Assembly: GCF_050947875.1 (NCBI RefSeq)
Contig: NC_134568.1
Span: 211,487,632 to 211,551,631, forward strand
Direction: 5' to 3'
Length of the DNA stretch: 64,000 bases
Source of the DNA: Dermacentor variabilis
Lineage: Eukaryota; Arthropoda; Arachnida; Ixodida; Ixodidae
Below are positions 54,293 through 64,000 of this stretch, one piece after another. Each line of letters starts with the position of its first letter. Position 1 is the first letter of the stretch. The notes under the pieces were generated by a model that was not told the origin of the DNA, made no database searches, and saw nothing but the letters and a program-made list of their open reading frames with translations. Made by a program: the position numbers and the translations under genes.

Positions 54293-55514
54293 CTTTGAGG
54301 GATCGCCAGCCATTTGTGCGCAGGCGCGAGAGAGAAAATCTGGGGGCTTTTGCTCCTTGAATATATGACTCTGCCTAGGCACTACGGTAGAGGTTTCCCC
54401 TAGACATGCCGGCATTGTGGAGTGCGGTCGAGTTTGTTTACGCTCCGCCGCTGGCTGCCCGCGCGGTGAGGCAGTGTGCATGAACGCCCCATTTGGTGAT
54501 CGCTGTGTCTGAAGGGGCAAGGTTCTGACTGGTGTTGTATAAGTGGTGTCGCTTTTTTCGTCGCAGCGATAGATTGGATTTTTTACAAGCACTGCTCCAG
54601 AAAGGCACATGCAACCAGCAAACGGAGGCCTCAGGAGAGCACCTGAGGTTATAATAAAGCAGGGGGCGCAGGATCTCCGGGGCACCCAAGGGGTAGCGGG
54701 GGGATCAAAGCTGGAAGCAGCGCGGCCCATGAGTTGGGGCCGCGGAGGCCGAAGCGTGCCAAGGAGTGTTCGCCTAAAAAATTGGCTGTCCGCGATAGCG
54801 GACAGCCGATCTTATACATCCCTGACACGTGCAGGCCTCGGTGAGCCCCAACTCACGGACCAGTCCGGGTTCTAGTTTTAGTGTCCTGGAGGCGCCGCCA
54901 ATATTGCGAAATAATGACACGTTGTTTCAATTAGTAAAAAAAAAAATAACACGATTGATTAAATATAATATTACGGCCAGCCGCCAACTTGGGGCGCTAA
55001 CTTCAGCACTACCGCGCCCCGCGACTTCTGCAACACCAGTCAGAACTTTGCCTCTGAAGGCACGTCGGAGACTTTCTCGCCACTGCGGCGCTGGTGCTGA
55101 GTCAGTCATCGTCACCGGCGGCCTTTCAACCACTTGCGTTCAACCGCGGTTGCTAAGGCCTTCTAGATTTTCAATATATGCGGGCCGGCTCTACTACGGT
55201 CGCTACTGCTCCCTCAGAAACATCTGTGATGTTATTTACAAGGTACATCGCCGTGAGGCGCGAGAAAGCACGAGCGCCGCAGGTGCAAGACAGTCTGTTC
55301 GACACAGCGGTCGCCAAATCGGGCGTCAGTGCACGCTGCTTCACCTATTTTACCGCGCCGTCAGCCAGCGTCAGACCGTGAACAAACTCGACCCCACTCC
55401 ACAATGCCGGCACGCCTAGGGACACACGCGCGAAGAAACCTCCTCTGTACTGCCATGGGTACTGCCTAGGCAGAGTCATATATTATCTCCGCCCTATGCA
55501 GCGAGCCTCTCCGC

Positions 55515-56930
55515 GTGCACGAACTCGAGTCGGCGCTAGCTCTCACACGACGACGGAGTGCTCCAGGAGCCGACGGGATAACCTGTCAGATGCTGCGTAA
55601 CCTTGCAGAGCCACAACGGGTACGACTCCTGGAGACGTTCAACTCCTACTGGAGCACCGGGGTCCTGCCTGACAGCTGGCTGACGGCTGTGGTGGTGCCT
55701 ATGCTGAAGCGACAGAAGCCTGCGGCTTCGCTCTCCTCCTACAGGCCAGTCTCCCTTACCTCTGCAGCATGCAAGCTGATGGAGAAGATGGCCCTATCAC
55801 GGCTCGAATGGATAGCTGCCCAGCAGAAGTACTTTGCAGAACAGCAATCTGGCTTCAGGCAAAAGCGCTCAACGGCAGACTCCATCGCAGATGTGGTGGC
55901 CACCCTGGAGGATGCCAGGGGCAGTGGGGATGTCGCCATGCTGCTGCTCCTGGACGTCCAGAGTGCCTTTGACCGGCTGCCGCAAGAGGTGATCGAGGCT
56001 GCACTGGACTGCTTAGGCATCACCGGATGTCTCCGGGGCTTCATCTCTGCCTTCCTGGTGGGCCGGAGTTTTCGTGTACGGGTAGGCAAGGTGCTCAGCA
56101 ATCCCAGAGACATCACCTCCGGTGTCCCGCAGGGATCAGTGCTGAGCCCTTTCCTCTTCAACCTGGCACTGGCAGGACTCGCAGCAGCACTACCGGCTGA
56201 CAGTCGCTACCCAGTCTGCTGCGCTATCTACGCAGATGATGTGGCGCTGTGGATACGAGGACCCAGGAGAAGCATCGCTGCCATCCGGGGCTCTCTACAG
56301 AGGGCATTAGAAGCGGTCATCTCCTTCCTCGGTGGCACTGGCCTCTCCGTGTCCCCGGCAAAGACAGAGGCACTACTTGTACACCCGCTAGCCTCTGCAC
56401 GACTCTACGTGAAACAGCTGCGCATTGCAAACACCACTGTCCCATGGAAGCGGCAGGTCACGTATTTAGGCCTAACCATTGATCATCGGCTCTCCTGGAT
56501 TCCTGCTGTCAAGGCTGTCACCTCCAAAGTCCGAAGAGTCCAGGGGGCAGTGAGCAAGATGCAGCAGCGTGGTCGGGGCTGCACCGTCAAGTGGGCGCTG
56601 CGGATGAACCAAGCGGCGGCCACATCCATCCTGCTATATGCCCTGCCGCTGGTTCTACTATCTCCAGCCAGGAAGCAACAACTCGAGAGACTGCACAGGA
56701 GTGCAGTTAGGAGCATCCTAGGTCTCCCCAAGCACTCTCGAATTGCTGCCACACTGGCTGAGGCTGGCGAATGGCCACTGTCGCTGCACATGCTCCAACG
56801 TGCCCTTGGGCACATTGACCGTCTGCACCGCGCTCCAGATGGTGGGGCTCTGCTCTGCCGACTGCGGAGCCAGCCACTATCTCGCATGGGGGGCCTCTGT
56901 CAGCTCTGCGAGGAGCTGATTGTACAGTGA
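55515..56930 (+). pseudogene. LINE reverse transcriptase, near-intact
   Basis: Copies element RNA into DNA at the target site. Of about 471 open codons, the motifs in order are SAPGADGITCQML, SYRPVSLTSAACKLMEKM, QSGFRQKRSTADSI, LLLLDVQSAFDRLP (first catalytic Asp), SGVPQGSVLSPFLFNLAL, IYADDVALWI (catalytic YADD near residue 240) and VTYLGLTIDHRLSW (thumb). There is no ATG at the beginning because the element is 5'-truncated. The frame ends at TGA 56928-56930, and a second in-frame TAG follows at 56973-56975, before RNase H. Apart from those two stops the coding sequence is clean, so the insertion is fairly young. Confidence 0.9.
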
Positions 56931-56975
56931 CCAGTGCCCATGGTCACACCTCCGCCACACGAGAAGCCTCCATAG

Positions 56976-57908
56976 GTGCACCTATCCCTGAATGGAGCAT
57001 CAAAGCACCGGACGCCAGCAGCAGCACTACAACAGGCAGCTACTGGCAAACTCCTGGAAGAGCTGGACGGCAGGCTGCTCGTGTACACGGATGACTCCGT
57101 GCTCTCCAATGGCTCCGCAGCGGCGGCATGTACCATCCCATCTAAGGGCAGGAGCAGGCAGTGCCGACTTCCTTTTCGCACGAGCTCCACAGCAGCTGAG
57201 CTGGCGGGACCCCACCTGGCTGCAGACCTCCTGGCTGAGGACCCCCCGACAAAACCAGTGGCGGTGCTAAGTGACTCGCGACCGGCTCTCCAGGCACTCT
57301 CCGATCACCATCGACACGGAGTCACTGAGACCCTCCTGAGAGCAAAAATCTCGGCCCTCTCTGCAGTGGGGGTAGCCATCTCCTTCCACTGGCTGCCTTC
57401 CCACGTAGGGATCGCTGGAAACGAGGAGGCGGATGTCCTTGCTAAGGCCGCCCACCACCCGACCGTTCCACTCACCAGAGCAGTCGCAGCATCGGACTTC
57501 TCCAGGCAGAGACTCAAACAGCTGCTCACATCCAGCCATCCGGATAGCAGGGTAGCTACCAACCGCGCCCCAAAACTCCTCCCTGAGAACGGCCTCTCGC
57601 GACGGGACCGTTCCACACTCCTTCGTCTGCGCACGGGCTCCGTGTGGACGGCAGCTAGGCTCCCTGTTAAGGGACGCATCGCCTCGCCGGCCGGCAGAAG
57701 GTGCGGTGACGCCGAGACCCTCGAGCACCTACTCTGCACCTGTCCTGCATTAGCCCAGGAGCGCGCTCCAGTCACTGCCACCTACCGACGGTATGGACTC
57801 CCGGCTACCTCAGAGACACACCTGCTCTTCCCGGCCCGCTACCACCTCCCAGCACTGGCAAGCCTGCTTGAATATGTGTGCACAAACGGGCTCCTAGATC
57901 GCCAATAG
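56976..57908 (+). pseudogene. LINE RNase H and zinc-knuckle C-terminus
   Basis: Same frame as the RT, separated by stops at 56928 and 56973. RNase H blocks: LLVYTDDSVLSNGSAAAA (first Asp), STAAELAGPHLAADLL (Glu), VAVLSDSRPALQAL (Asp) and LPSHVGIAGNEEADVLAKAA (His...Asp). A C-terminal CGDAETLEHLLCTCPALAQE is a Cys/His knuckle typical of I/R1-type pol ends. It would degrade element RNA after first-strand synthesis. Confidence 0.88.
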
Positions 57909-58199
57909 ACTTCGGCCTCGCACGGCCTCTGCCCGACCGCCGGCCATCGTCCCTGGATGATGCTGACGTCTGCTGCCTGAAACCTACTCTCCCTTTCTCC
58001 CTCTATCCTCTCATCTTTCTTTCCCCGCCCCCATTCCCCATTACGCTGCGCCGTGCTCCCATATGGGCTGCAGAACTTGAGCGTATTTTCCCTCTCCCAA
58101 ATCACGAAGAAGAAGAAGAAAGAGCAAAGGCGCCCAGATTTTCTCTCGCGCACCCGCTCTTACTCGCGTACGCGCACTAACGGCTGGCGACCCCCCAAA

Positions 58200-58745
58200 C
58201 AATGCCTGAAATGAACGTCTCATCCTCAGTGGTTTCGTCCACAGAGTTTCTTACAATAAAAGTAATTATTGTATGGGTCTCGTCTACGTTAGCCATGTTG
58301 CATTGCTGTCCTTTAAATCATAGTTAGTACAACCACTTTAAATATGGCGCTCGGGAGTTCATGATGCTGTTAATGTCCAGTCTATGGGATAAGCGCGATC
58401 AGTGCTGCCTAGCGTTTACTATACACCAAAATATATTGTGAAAATTTAGACATGTAATATTTCTTGCGAAGGTACTTGGGCGTAGAGGCACTACAAATTA
58501 CTGTTTTCTTTGTGGTGTTGCCGGTGTTGCCAACTCTTGCTGTATCGTCGTTTCACATCATGCTCGTTGGCTTGCTTCTGTACGCATGCTGCGTACCCAT
58601 GCCATGCCAAGGTTTGCGATTAGCACGTGTATTTGATATAGCATCTTCGAGCTTTGAGACTCATGTGTTTGTGGGTTTGTCTCACGATCCCGCTGGCGCA
58701 GATAGTCATTTGAATAACTTTTAAAATTGAGCAGTTATTTCCGCT
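58200..58745. other. Upstream region of the FAM210A-like gene
   Basis: Probable promoter and 5' leader. No TATA box or recognised factor site stood out. Confidence 0.4.
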
Positions 58746-58857
58746 ATGTCGTCAACAATTAGTTTATTGTGGAGAATCGAAGTTTCGTCCTGCAGACTGC
58801 CTCGGCTGTTGCATTTACGACAAATCCCCTTGCAGAAGACCAGCCGGTTGCTTCCCT
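58746..58857 (+). CDS. FAM210A-like exon 1 (targeting peptide)
   Basis: ATG at 58746 (context GCT-ATG-T), 37 codons plus one base, donor CCCT/GTGAGT. I chose it because it gives the needed phase 1 and a textbook mitochondrial presequence (SRLLP at its end). An alternative start at 58878 (MKSSLLLLASARLF) also looks presequence-like but has no donor in the right phase. Confidence 0.8.
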
Positions 58858-61730
58858 GTGAGTGCTCATCTTGAAGATGAAATCAAGTCTTTTATTATTG
58901 GCCAGTGCAAGGCTTTTCATTTCTTCGACGAAGAAAATGCTGATTATTTGGTGATATAATGCTGTGCTTGTCCGTTTCTATATAAAAGTCTTGGGACACT
59001 CGTTTGCATAGGTTTCACTGGAGAATTTTAGTAATGTATCTTCAGACAACACCGAGGAAGAACTGCGCCGAAGAAGTCGGAGGGCAAACAAACAAGAATG
59101 TTAGGGTCACTTCGGCAGCAAGCGTTATAACCGGGGACATTTGGGGGACTAACAAGGACTTCTACTACAACACCAGTCAGAGCATTGCCTTTTTTTGTGA
59201 TCACTTGTCGAAGTTGTCCCTGAATGTACACATTAGGAAAGAAAAATAAGATGCGCTGCATCAGAGAAACATGCTGGAGGGGTAGTAGAGAAGCTACGAT
59301 TGCCGATTCGTCGGAAGTCGCGGCAGAATGCAGTTTAATCAGTTTTACATATCCTTCATCAGAGGGATTCATCTTTTTTGGCTCATTCGCCTCTGTTAAT
59401 GCGCGCCAAATATGTTTCGGTGTGAGTAGTTTGCTATCGTAAGACTTACTCCGTTTTATGTTTCTTGCCAGATTTGCAATGGCACAAGGCATACATCAAG
59501 CACTCTACTTTGCAATGTGGTGTTACATCAGCAAAACCATCGTTCCTCACCTCTACATGTACTTTCTCTTCAAACTACTGCACGAAGTCGGACTCGAAAG
59601 CAGATTTTAAAAAAGATGTTGCAAGTCCATTGGAAGCCAGTGCTGAGCCAAAAAAGGATGAAGTTGTGGAAGAAAAATTAAATATATTTCAGCGGTACAA
59701 GAAAATGTTCAAAGAATATTGGTATGTCATGTTGCCTGTGCACATTGCAACGTCGATCGTCTGGTTTGGCTCGTTCTTCTACTTAGCAACATGGTAAGTT
59801 TAAACTTCAACATGCTGTGTATGTCCTTACTATATCTGTGCTTGTGCCGACTTGAAGGAACGCCCCCCCCCCCCCCCCCTTATTTTTTTCTTTTCTGCCA
59901 GACCCTTCAATATTTGTTTACTATTCACTCCATTCTAAGTCATCAAAGTGTACCTGTAGAAGTTCTGTACTTTCACCTTCTGTGTAGACAGCTTGGATCA
60001 AATTTTTGTCTGGCATAGTTATGTCCTTACTATATCTGTGCTTGTGTGCACTTATATGCACCACTCCACCCCCTTCTTTTTTTCTTTTTCTGTCAGACCT
60101 TTCAATATTTGTTTCTATTCACTCCATTCTAAGTAATCAAGGTGTAAGTACCTATGGAAGTTCTGTGTTACACCTTCTGTGTAGACAGCTTAGATCAAAT
60201 TTTTTGTCTGGTAGATTTATTAACCATGAAGCAACATTTTTCCAGTGTCTACTGTTGCCAGCAGTCGTTGCAATAGATCGAAACTAATGGCTGGCTTATC
60301 AACATTTGGAAAAAAAAGTGAATATGAAATGTTAAGTGTAGTTTTTGTGATATAGAAGTTTTTGCTTGCATCCAGTGTAACATTGCATAGCCATAGTAGT
60401 GGCACTATATAGCAGTGCAAATACTGAGACTTGGTAGGCATGGTTATTCAAATGAAGAGGAAGAGAGTAACATCAATATTGGTTAGGAAAACCAAATTAA
60501 TCGGCTAATATTTTGTGCATTGTATTTAGGAGAAAGCGAGATTTGGCCCAATTGGTAGCATTAACTTGGGCAAAAGAGTAGTATTGGTCCTTCTGACCTT
60601 CATACTGCCAGAGGCTGCTGTTTTTTGGACTATGGCAGCTGTGTGTGGATGCATCTGCTCCCTGCAGCTTATTTTGGGGCAACTGGGGGTGCCTGCCACA
60701 GCCCAGCCTTGAATGTGCCTGAACCCAACAAGCTTTTTCTGAAAAGATGTATAGGACCCAATTTGAAGCTGATATGTGCCAGTGACTAGTTAAGTGCCAG
60801 TGATCAGAGCCAGTCATTTGGAACACAGCATACTCTCCATGGTGACTTGAATCCATTATTTGCATGTCCAGCAAAACTTTATCAGGCAATGTTGAGCTAG
60901 AATTAGTATACTACATCTTTTCCTGGTAGCTATCTGGTTAGCTTTTGTTCCCCCAAGGGCTGACAAAATATCTTTAAATGTTAATTTTTGTGCTTTGTAA
61001 AAATTTTCAACTTTACAAATTGGCAACTAAAGAATAATGTAATTTTCATTTTTCTATAGTGAAAATCATTTCTGGCCCAGGGATATTTTGCTGCACCACT
61101 TACGGGAGGGGAAGGGATGTCGCACAATGAATGTCTTCATCTCATCTTTGGTGTACTAAGTGGACTTCATTACCACAGACAAGCTTAACTCATCCATCGA
61201 TGTAAATGGTCAACGAAGGATTTCGCTCTAGTCATTCAAGCACTTGGGTTATTCACCTAAAACGAAGTACATTTTCATCATCAAATCAACTATTTTGCCC
61301 AGAAGAAAGAGCAAGCACTGTTCTAGTGTCTGGCTGAAACACAGGCATATTGCACTGATCCAAAGTGCAGTGCATATTGGCTGAATTATGTGTGGTGCAA
61401 CCCTTCATAGTTCATGTGGACCAGTATGGTGCATGTTCACTGTTTATTTTTCCTCTCTCCCCTGCTCTCTGCAGTGGTGTCGATGTTGTTCAAATCATGG
61501 AATACCTGGGGCTGCCCGAGTCTATCATCAGTCCTTTGCGGAAGTCTGGACTGAACTACATTGCTACAGCTTCAGCCTTGTACAAGTTGGCCACTCCAGC
61601 TCGTTACACAGTTACACTTGGAGGGACATCAATAGCCATCCGGTTACTTGTCAAACGGGGTCTCATAAAACCTATGCCAACGAGAGGCGAGCTGAGACAG
61701 ATGCTGCGAGACAAGATGAAGCCCCAGTGA
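58746..61730 (+). CDS. FAM210A-like DUF1279 mitochondrial membrane protein, three exons, 229 aa
   Basis: Exons 58746-58857, 59472-59793 and 61475-61730 join with phases 1 and 2 and consensus sites (CCT/GTGAGT, TTTCTTGCCAG, ATG/GTAAGT, CTCTCTGCAG). Residues 1-40 (MSSTISLLWRIEVSSCRLPR...) are Arg/Leu/Ser-rich without acidic clusters, a mitochondrial targeting peptide. Residues about 70-110 are Lys/Glu-rich. The DUF1279 domain follows: FQRYKKMFKEYWYVMLPVHI, a hydrophobic helix TSIVWFGSFFYLATC, GVDVVQIMEYLGLPESI, ALYKLATPARYTVTLGGTSI and VKRGLIKP. It ends with a charged RGELRQMLRDKMKPQ tail. The PVH and TPARYTVTLGGTS blocks fit FAM210A better than FAM210B. FAM210A is an inner-membrane protein implicated in mitochondrial translation. 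AATAAA lies 38 bp after the stop. Confidence 0.9.
59472..59793 (+). CDS. FAM210A-like exon 2
   Basis: 322 bp. The acceptor TTTATGTTTCTTGCCAG supplies two bases of the split codon and the donor is ACATG/GTAAGT. It encodes the linker (KKDVASPLEASAEPKKDEVV) and the first half of DUF1279 with the transmembrane helix. Confidence 0.9.
59821..60216 (+). repeat. 200-bp tandem duplication in the FAM210A-like intron 2
   Basis: Units 59821-60020 and 60021-60216 both start ATGTCCTTACTATATCTGTG and pass CAATATTTGTTT, CACTCCATTCTAAGT and TTCTGTGTAGACAGCTT. They are about 90 percent alike by eye. Differences cluster in the poly-C/poly-T tract. Confidence 0.92.
60217..61474. other. Rest of FAM210A-like intron 2
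   Basis: Nothing recognised. It ends in the pyrimidine-rich acceptor before 61475. Confidence 0.6.
61475..61730 (+). CDS. FAM210A-like exon 3 (terminal)
   Basis: 256 bp. The acceptor CCCTGCTCTCTGCAG precedes the last base of a Cys codon, then GVDVVQIMEYLGLPESIISP through TPARYTVTLGGTS to MKPQ and stop TGA at 61728-61730. Confidence 0.93.
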
Positions 61731-61767
61731 TTAGTGTAGTCTTTTACAACATACTGTGTAGATTGTA

Positions 61768-61773
61768 AATAAA
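61768..61773 (+). terminator. Polyadenylation signal of the FAM210A-like gene
   Basis: AATAAA, 38 bp after the stop codon. A second possible signal, GGAATAAAC, is at about 61836. Confidence 0.75.
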
Positions 61774-61872
61774 GTCGAAATTCATCACGACTTGCAATAA
61801 CTGAGGTTGTCTTCTTCAGTTAATATGAACCATAAGGAATAAACTATTGGTAGGTTGTGACATATGGCTTTG

Positions 61873-62320
61873 AAGGGGCACTAAAGAGCAGCACTAAAGG
61901 TTCATTTAGTCTGGTGAAGTGTTTTCTTTTTGGTATGCAACTTGCATTTATTCAGCGGTGAAAAGTTGGTTATTAGTGGATAAAATGCTAGGCTAAGTTT
62001 CCCACTTTGGATTTCATGCAAGAACTGAGGTGCCAGTATCATAGTATGATGTCACAAGTTGCGAGATGTTTTTGTGTTTGGGACATTTCTGTCGAGAAAA
62101 AAATAGTTTTTAAAATGCACTTCATTGTATCTTTGGGCACTTTAGAATACAATATAATCCTTCTTTATTAAAAAACTTTAGCCAGTCTTGAGTTGACGCA
62201 GTCCAAATGCAACCTCTAATCATGAAATTCACTGTGCTTGAATTTTTTGGGAAACTGACATCTGCAATAAAAGTGCTTGATGCAATTTACGTGCTGCAAC
62301 CATCGCTATTCAGTGATGCC
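61873..62320. mobile_element. Diverged MITE related to TTAA family 1
   Basis: TTGAAGGGGCACTAAAG at 61872 resembles the family-1 end (TTAAAGGGACACTAAAGG), and a GGGCACTTTAG at 62136 may be an inner inverted piece. The right boundary is uncertain. It lies just downstream of the FAM210A-like gene. Confidence 0.35.
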
Positions 62321-64000
62321 TAATGTTAAGTAAGCAAACAAAGCAACACATGGTTTATTCTTGATGTTGGCACAAAAGAGCTGTGCATGTGTTTGTAAAA
62401 GTAGGAGGACTGTCAGGGACAATTCCTTGTTTGTATGTGGCGTACATAAATGGAAGAACATAACATACTAAAGCATGTTGCTGTTAACACCCAAACTGCA
62501 TGAGGTCAAGTATACTCTGCTCCTGTACAGGAACTCTCCCTAGGACATGTATGCACATGTTGGTTGAGGCCTCATATGTGGTTGTATTTGTTCAGCAGCT
62601 GCACAGATTGAACATGCTTTTATTTGCTGTTGTTACAAAGGAGGAATCTTGGTAATGCCTCAGCTGCCATGAGAGCAGTGTAGACATCTAGGGAAGACAT
62701 CTAGGGAACTTGTGCATGCTCAAAGCATAAAAATCTGGTTGCCGTGGCGTTGCCCCCTGCACTGCGCCTTGGGGTAGCCATTCATACACATATATCTGTT
62801 TGCCCGATATGATTGTATATCTGTATATTGTTCAGGAAAAATGTGACAGAAACCATAGAAGTGCCAAAGTCAGTGATAGCTTTCTTGTGTAACTTGCTAC
62901 ATATCCCCATGCCATCTGTGAATCGCAAAACATTATGGGCACATCAGCAGACACACAAAGTGGCAGTCTCGCTTGCAACAACAATGCCTTATGAGTCAAC
63001 GATGCAGCATATCTTGTAATCACAGCACCCCAGTTGAAACTGTAGCAACACCCAGTATTCCTAGTATCGTGGCTGCAACTTCGTCACAAGGCCTCTCCTT
63101 CAAGCAGCTCTACTCGATGCGGAGTTGTCTGTCGCAGATGTGGCACTCGCAGTGGGTGCGCACCCTCCTTGCCACCTTCTCCCCTTGTGCTTGACGTCAC
63201 CCACACATGTACCAACCAATCAGGTGTCTTGCTCTTCTCCTCCACGCCTGCGAATTCTCTCTCTGCTGTTTACTGTCTTCCCGGTATCTATTGTATGAGG
63301 TTCGCCGATGTCCATCTCAAGGAGGCAGCATAGCTATTTAAGGCTACATACTCCTTGTGTCACCTTGGCACGTAACAAATCACATACACAGTGCTGAAGT
63401 TGTTTGTTTGGGTGCATATCCAGTGGCACATACCAGTGACCCTAGAGCTCTACTAGGCCAGGCAGCAGCCAGCAACAAGTTGGTTATTCTAGCAAATACC
63501 CATCTAGCAAAATTCTAGCAAATCAGCAAGAAGGCAGCCACCACGTGCCTAGTGGCCCAAGTTGACTCTCCTCCCGGTTTTATAGTGCGAGATCAGCCGT
63601 TGTCCATCCAAAGTGAATGAAGTGGCTAAAGAAAGCTATCGCTTTAAACGGCTGTGTCATTGCAATATATGTTTGTTCTAAATAGCCATGTTGACGTTTT
63701 TCCTGTTTTCATGTCATCAATTCAAGTTATGAATGTGCTCTTCATATTGTAGTATTGCATTTGTGCCTTTGTACTGTGAATCACTTTTGCTTCCACTTGA
63801 GAGTGCTTTTGTGGGAGATGTTAACATGCATGCCTCGTTTAACAATCCAGCTTAATTTATCCTTTATGAACTATTTCAAAAGTATGATTGCACTAATATA
63901 ATCAATTTGCTGCAAGAGTTACTTCAAATGTTGAACTGTTTTAGGTCTTTGCACTACTATTAAATGGCACAAGAATATTAAGTCGGATCTTGCCATGATA
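62321..64000. other. Intergenic, nothing assigned
   Basis: Small open frames at 62813-63194 show no family motif. A TATTTAAGGC box near 63335, with CACATACCAGTGACC and AGTGGCCCAAGTTGAC further on, could be an LTR promoter region. I found no partner repeat. Confidence 0.3.

Larger units (their letters stand above)
55480..58121 (+). mobile_element. LINE with RT and RNase H, 5'-truncated, (GAA)n tail
   Basis: It begins inside the region between endonuclease and RT (no endonuclease remains). It carries RT and RNase H in the same frame, and ends in a (GAA)n tail at about 58106-58120. It is the best-preserved LINE in the window, GC-rich unlike its surroundings, and inserted into the right arm of the fold-back element. 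Confidence 0.9.
54293..58199. mobile_element. Fold-back/long-TIR element split by a LINE
   Basis: The left arm (54293 to about 54560) starts TTTGAGGGATCGCCAGCC and passes GAAAATCTGGGGGCTTTTGC, ATATGACTCTGCCTAGGC and GTCGAGTTTGTTTACG. The right arm is the inverted copy in two pieces: about 55240-55479 (AACAAACTCGACCCCACTCC ... TGCCTAGGCAGAGTCATATA) and 58122-58199 (GAGCAAAGGCGCCCAGATTT ... GGCTGGCGACCCCCCAAA). The LINE at 55480-58121 separates them. Without it the element is about 1.27 kb. The interior has a perfect 10-bp hairpin (GGCTGTCCGC, 54784-54807) inside a larger inverted repeat (GAGTTGGGGC/GCCCCAACTC). Confidence 0.8.

Noticed and set aside
55739..56161. Minus-strand 140-codon frame
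   Set aside because: Antisense of the LINE reverse transcriptase.
58878..58952. Alternative FAM210A-like first exon (MKSSLLLLASARLF)
   Set aside because: Looks like a presequence, but no donor gives the phase needed to join 59472, whereas 58746-58857 fits exactly.

Overview
Eukaryotic nuclear DNA, most likely from a hard tick (Ixodidae, probably metastriate). The window has spliced genes with very long introns and a very high load of nested repeats. Two tRNA-derived SINE types match my memory of tick genomes, one of them resembling the Ruka SINE of Rhipicephalus. Bacterial features such as operons, ribosome binding sites and CRISPR arrays are absent. Genus-level assignment is inference.

Host genes. 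(1) A minus-strand gene runs from an ATG at 30624 leftwards past the window edge. I can join six exons (30577-30624, 30005-30047, 19768-19990, 18711-19017, 13608-13853, 4488-4588) with consensus splice sites and consistent phase. They encode about 322 residues of a Ser/Lys/His/Asp-rich charged N-terminus like that of metazoan DNA topoisomerase I. The catalytic part would lie left of position 1. (2) A plus-strand three-exon gene (58746-58857, 59472-59793, 61475-61730) encodes a complete 229-residue DUF1279 (FAM210A-like) mitochondrial protein, with a polyadenylation signal at 61768. (3) One strong orphan exon (34281-34420) and one weaker one (43077-43350), both plus strand, may belong to a gene I do not recognise.

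Layout. 1-4.4 kb: SINE, MITEs, a Tigger remnant and a mariner remnant. 5.1-13.1 kb, inside a Top1 intron: a Tigger holding an RT-less LINE and a pogo-type element, then a pogo element with an intact 426-residue transposase, then another nested pair. 14.5-18.1 kb, inside the next Top1 intron: three pogo/Tigger elements nested one inside the other. 21.6-29.6 kb: RTE LINE, MITEs, SINE. 30.9-35.4 kb: an inverted MITE cluster, a CR1/Jockey-like LINE and the orphan exon. 36.4-52.6 kb: a decayed Ty3/gypsy element with a TTAA-flanked MITE in it, several decayed minus-strand LINEs, and two long palindromic insertions. 54.3-58.2 kb: a fold-back element whose right arm is split by a LINE with RT and RNase H. 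58.7-61.8 kb: the FAM210A-like gene. The rest looks like unique or unrecognised intron or intergenic DNA.

The observation I rate highest is a pair of insertions (40547-40706 and 46975-47142). Each is flanked by a 10-11 bp target-site duplication and has a short leader sharing the motif GTTGGGC-NN-GTTGGT. Each then has a perfect or near-perfect palindrome of about 120 bp with the shared centre ACAGGGYGCCCTGT. The arm sequences differ between copies while staying self-complementary within each copy.
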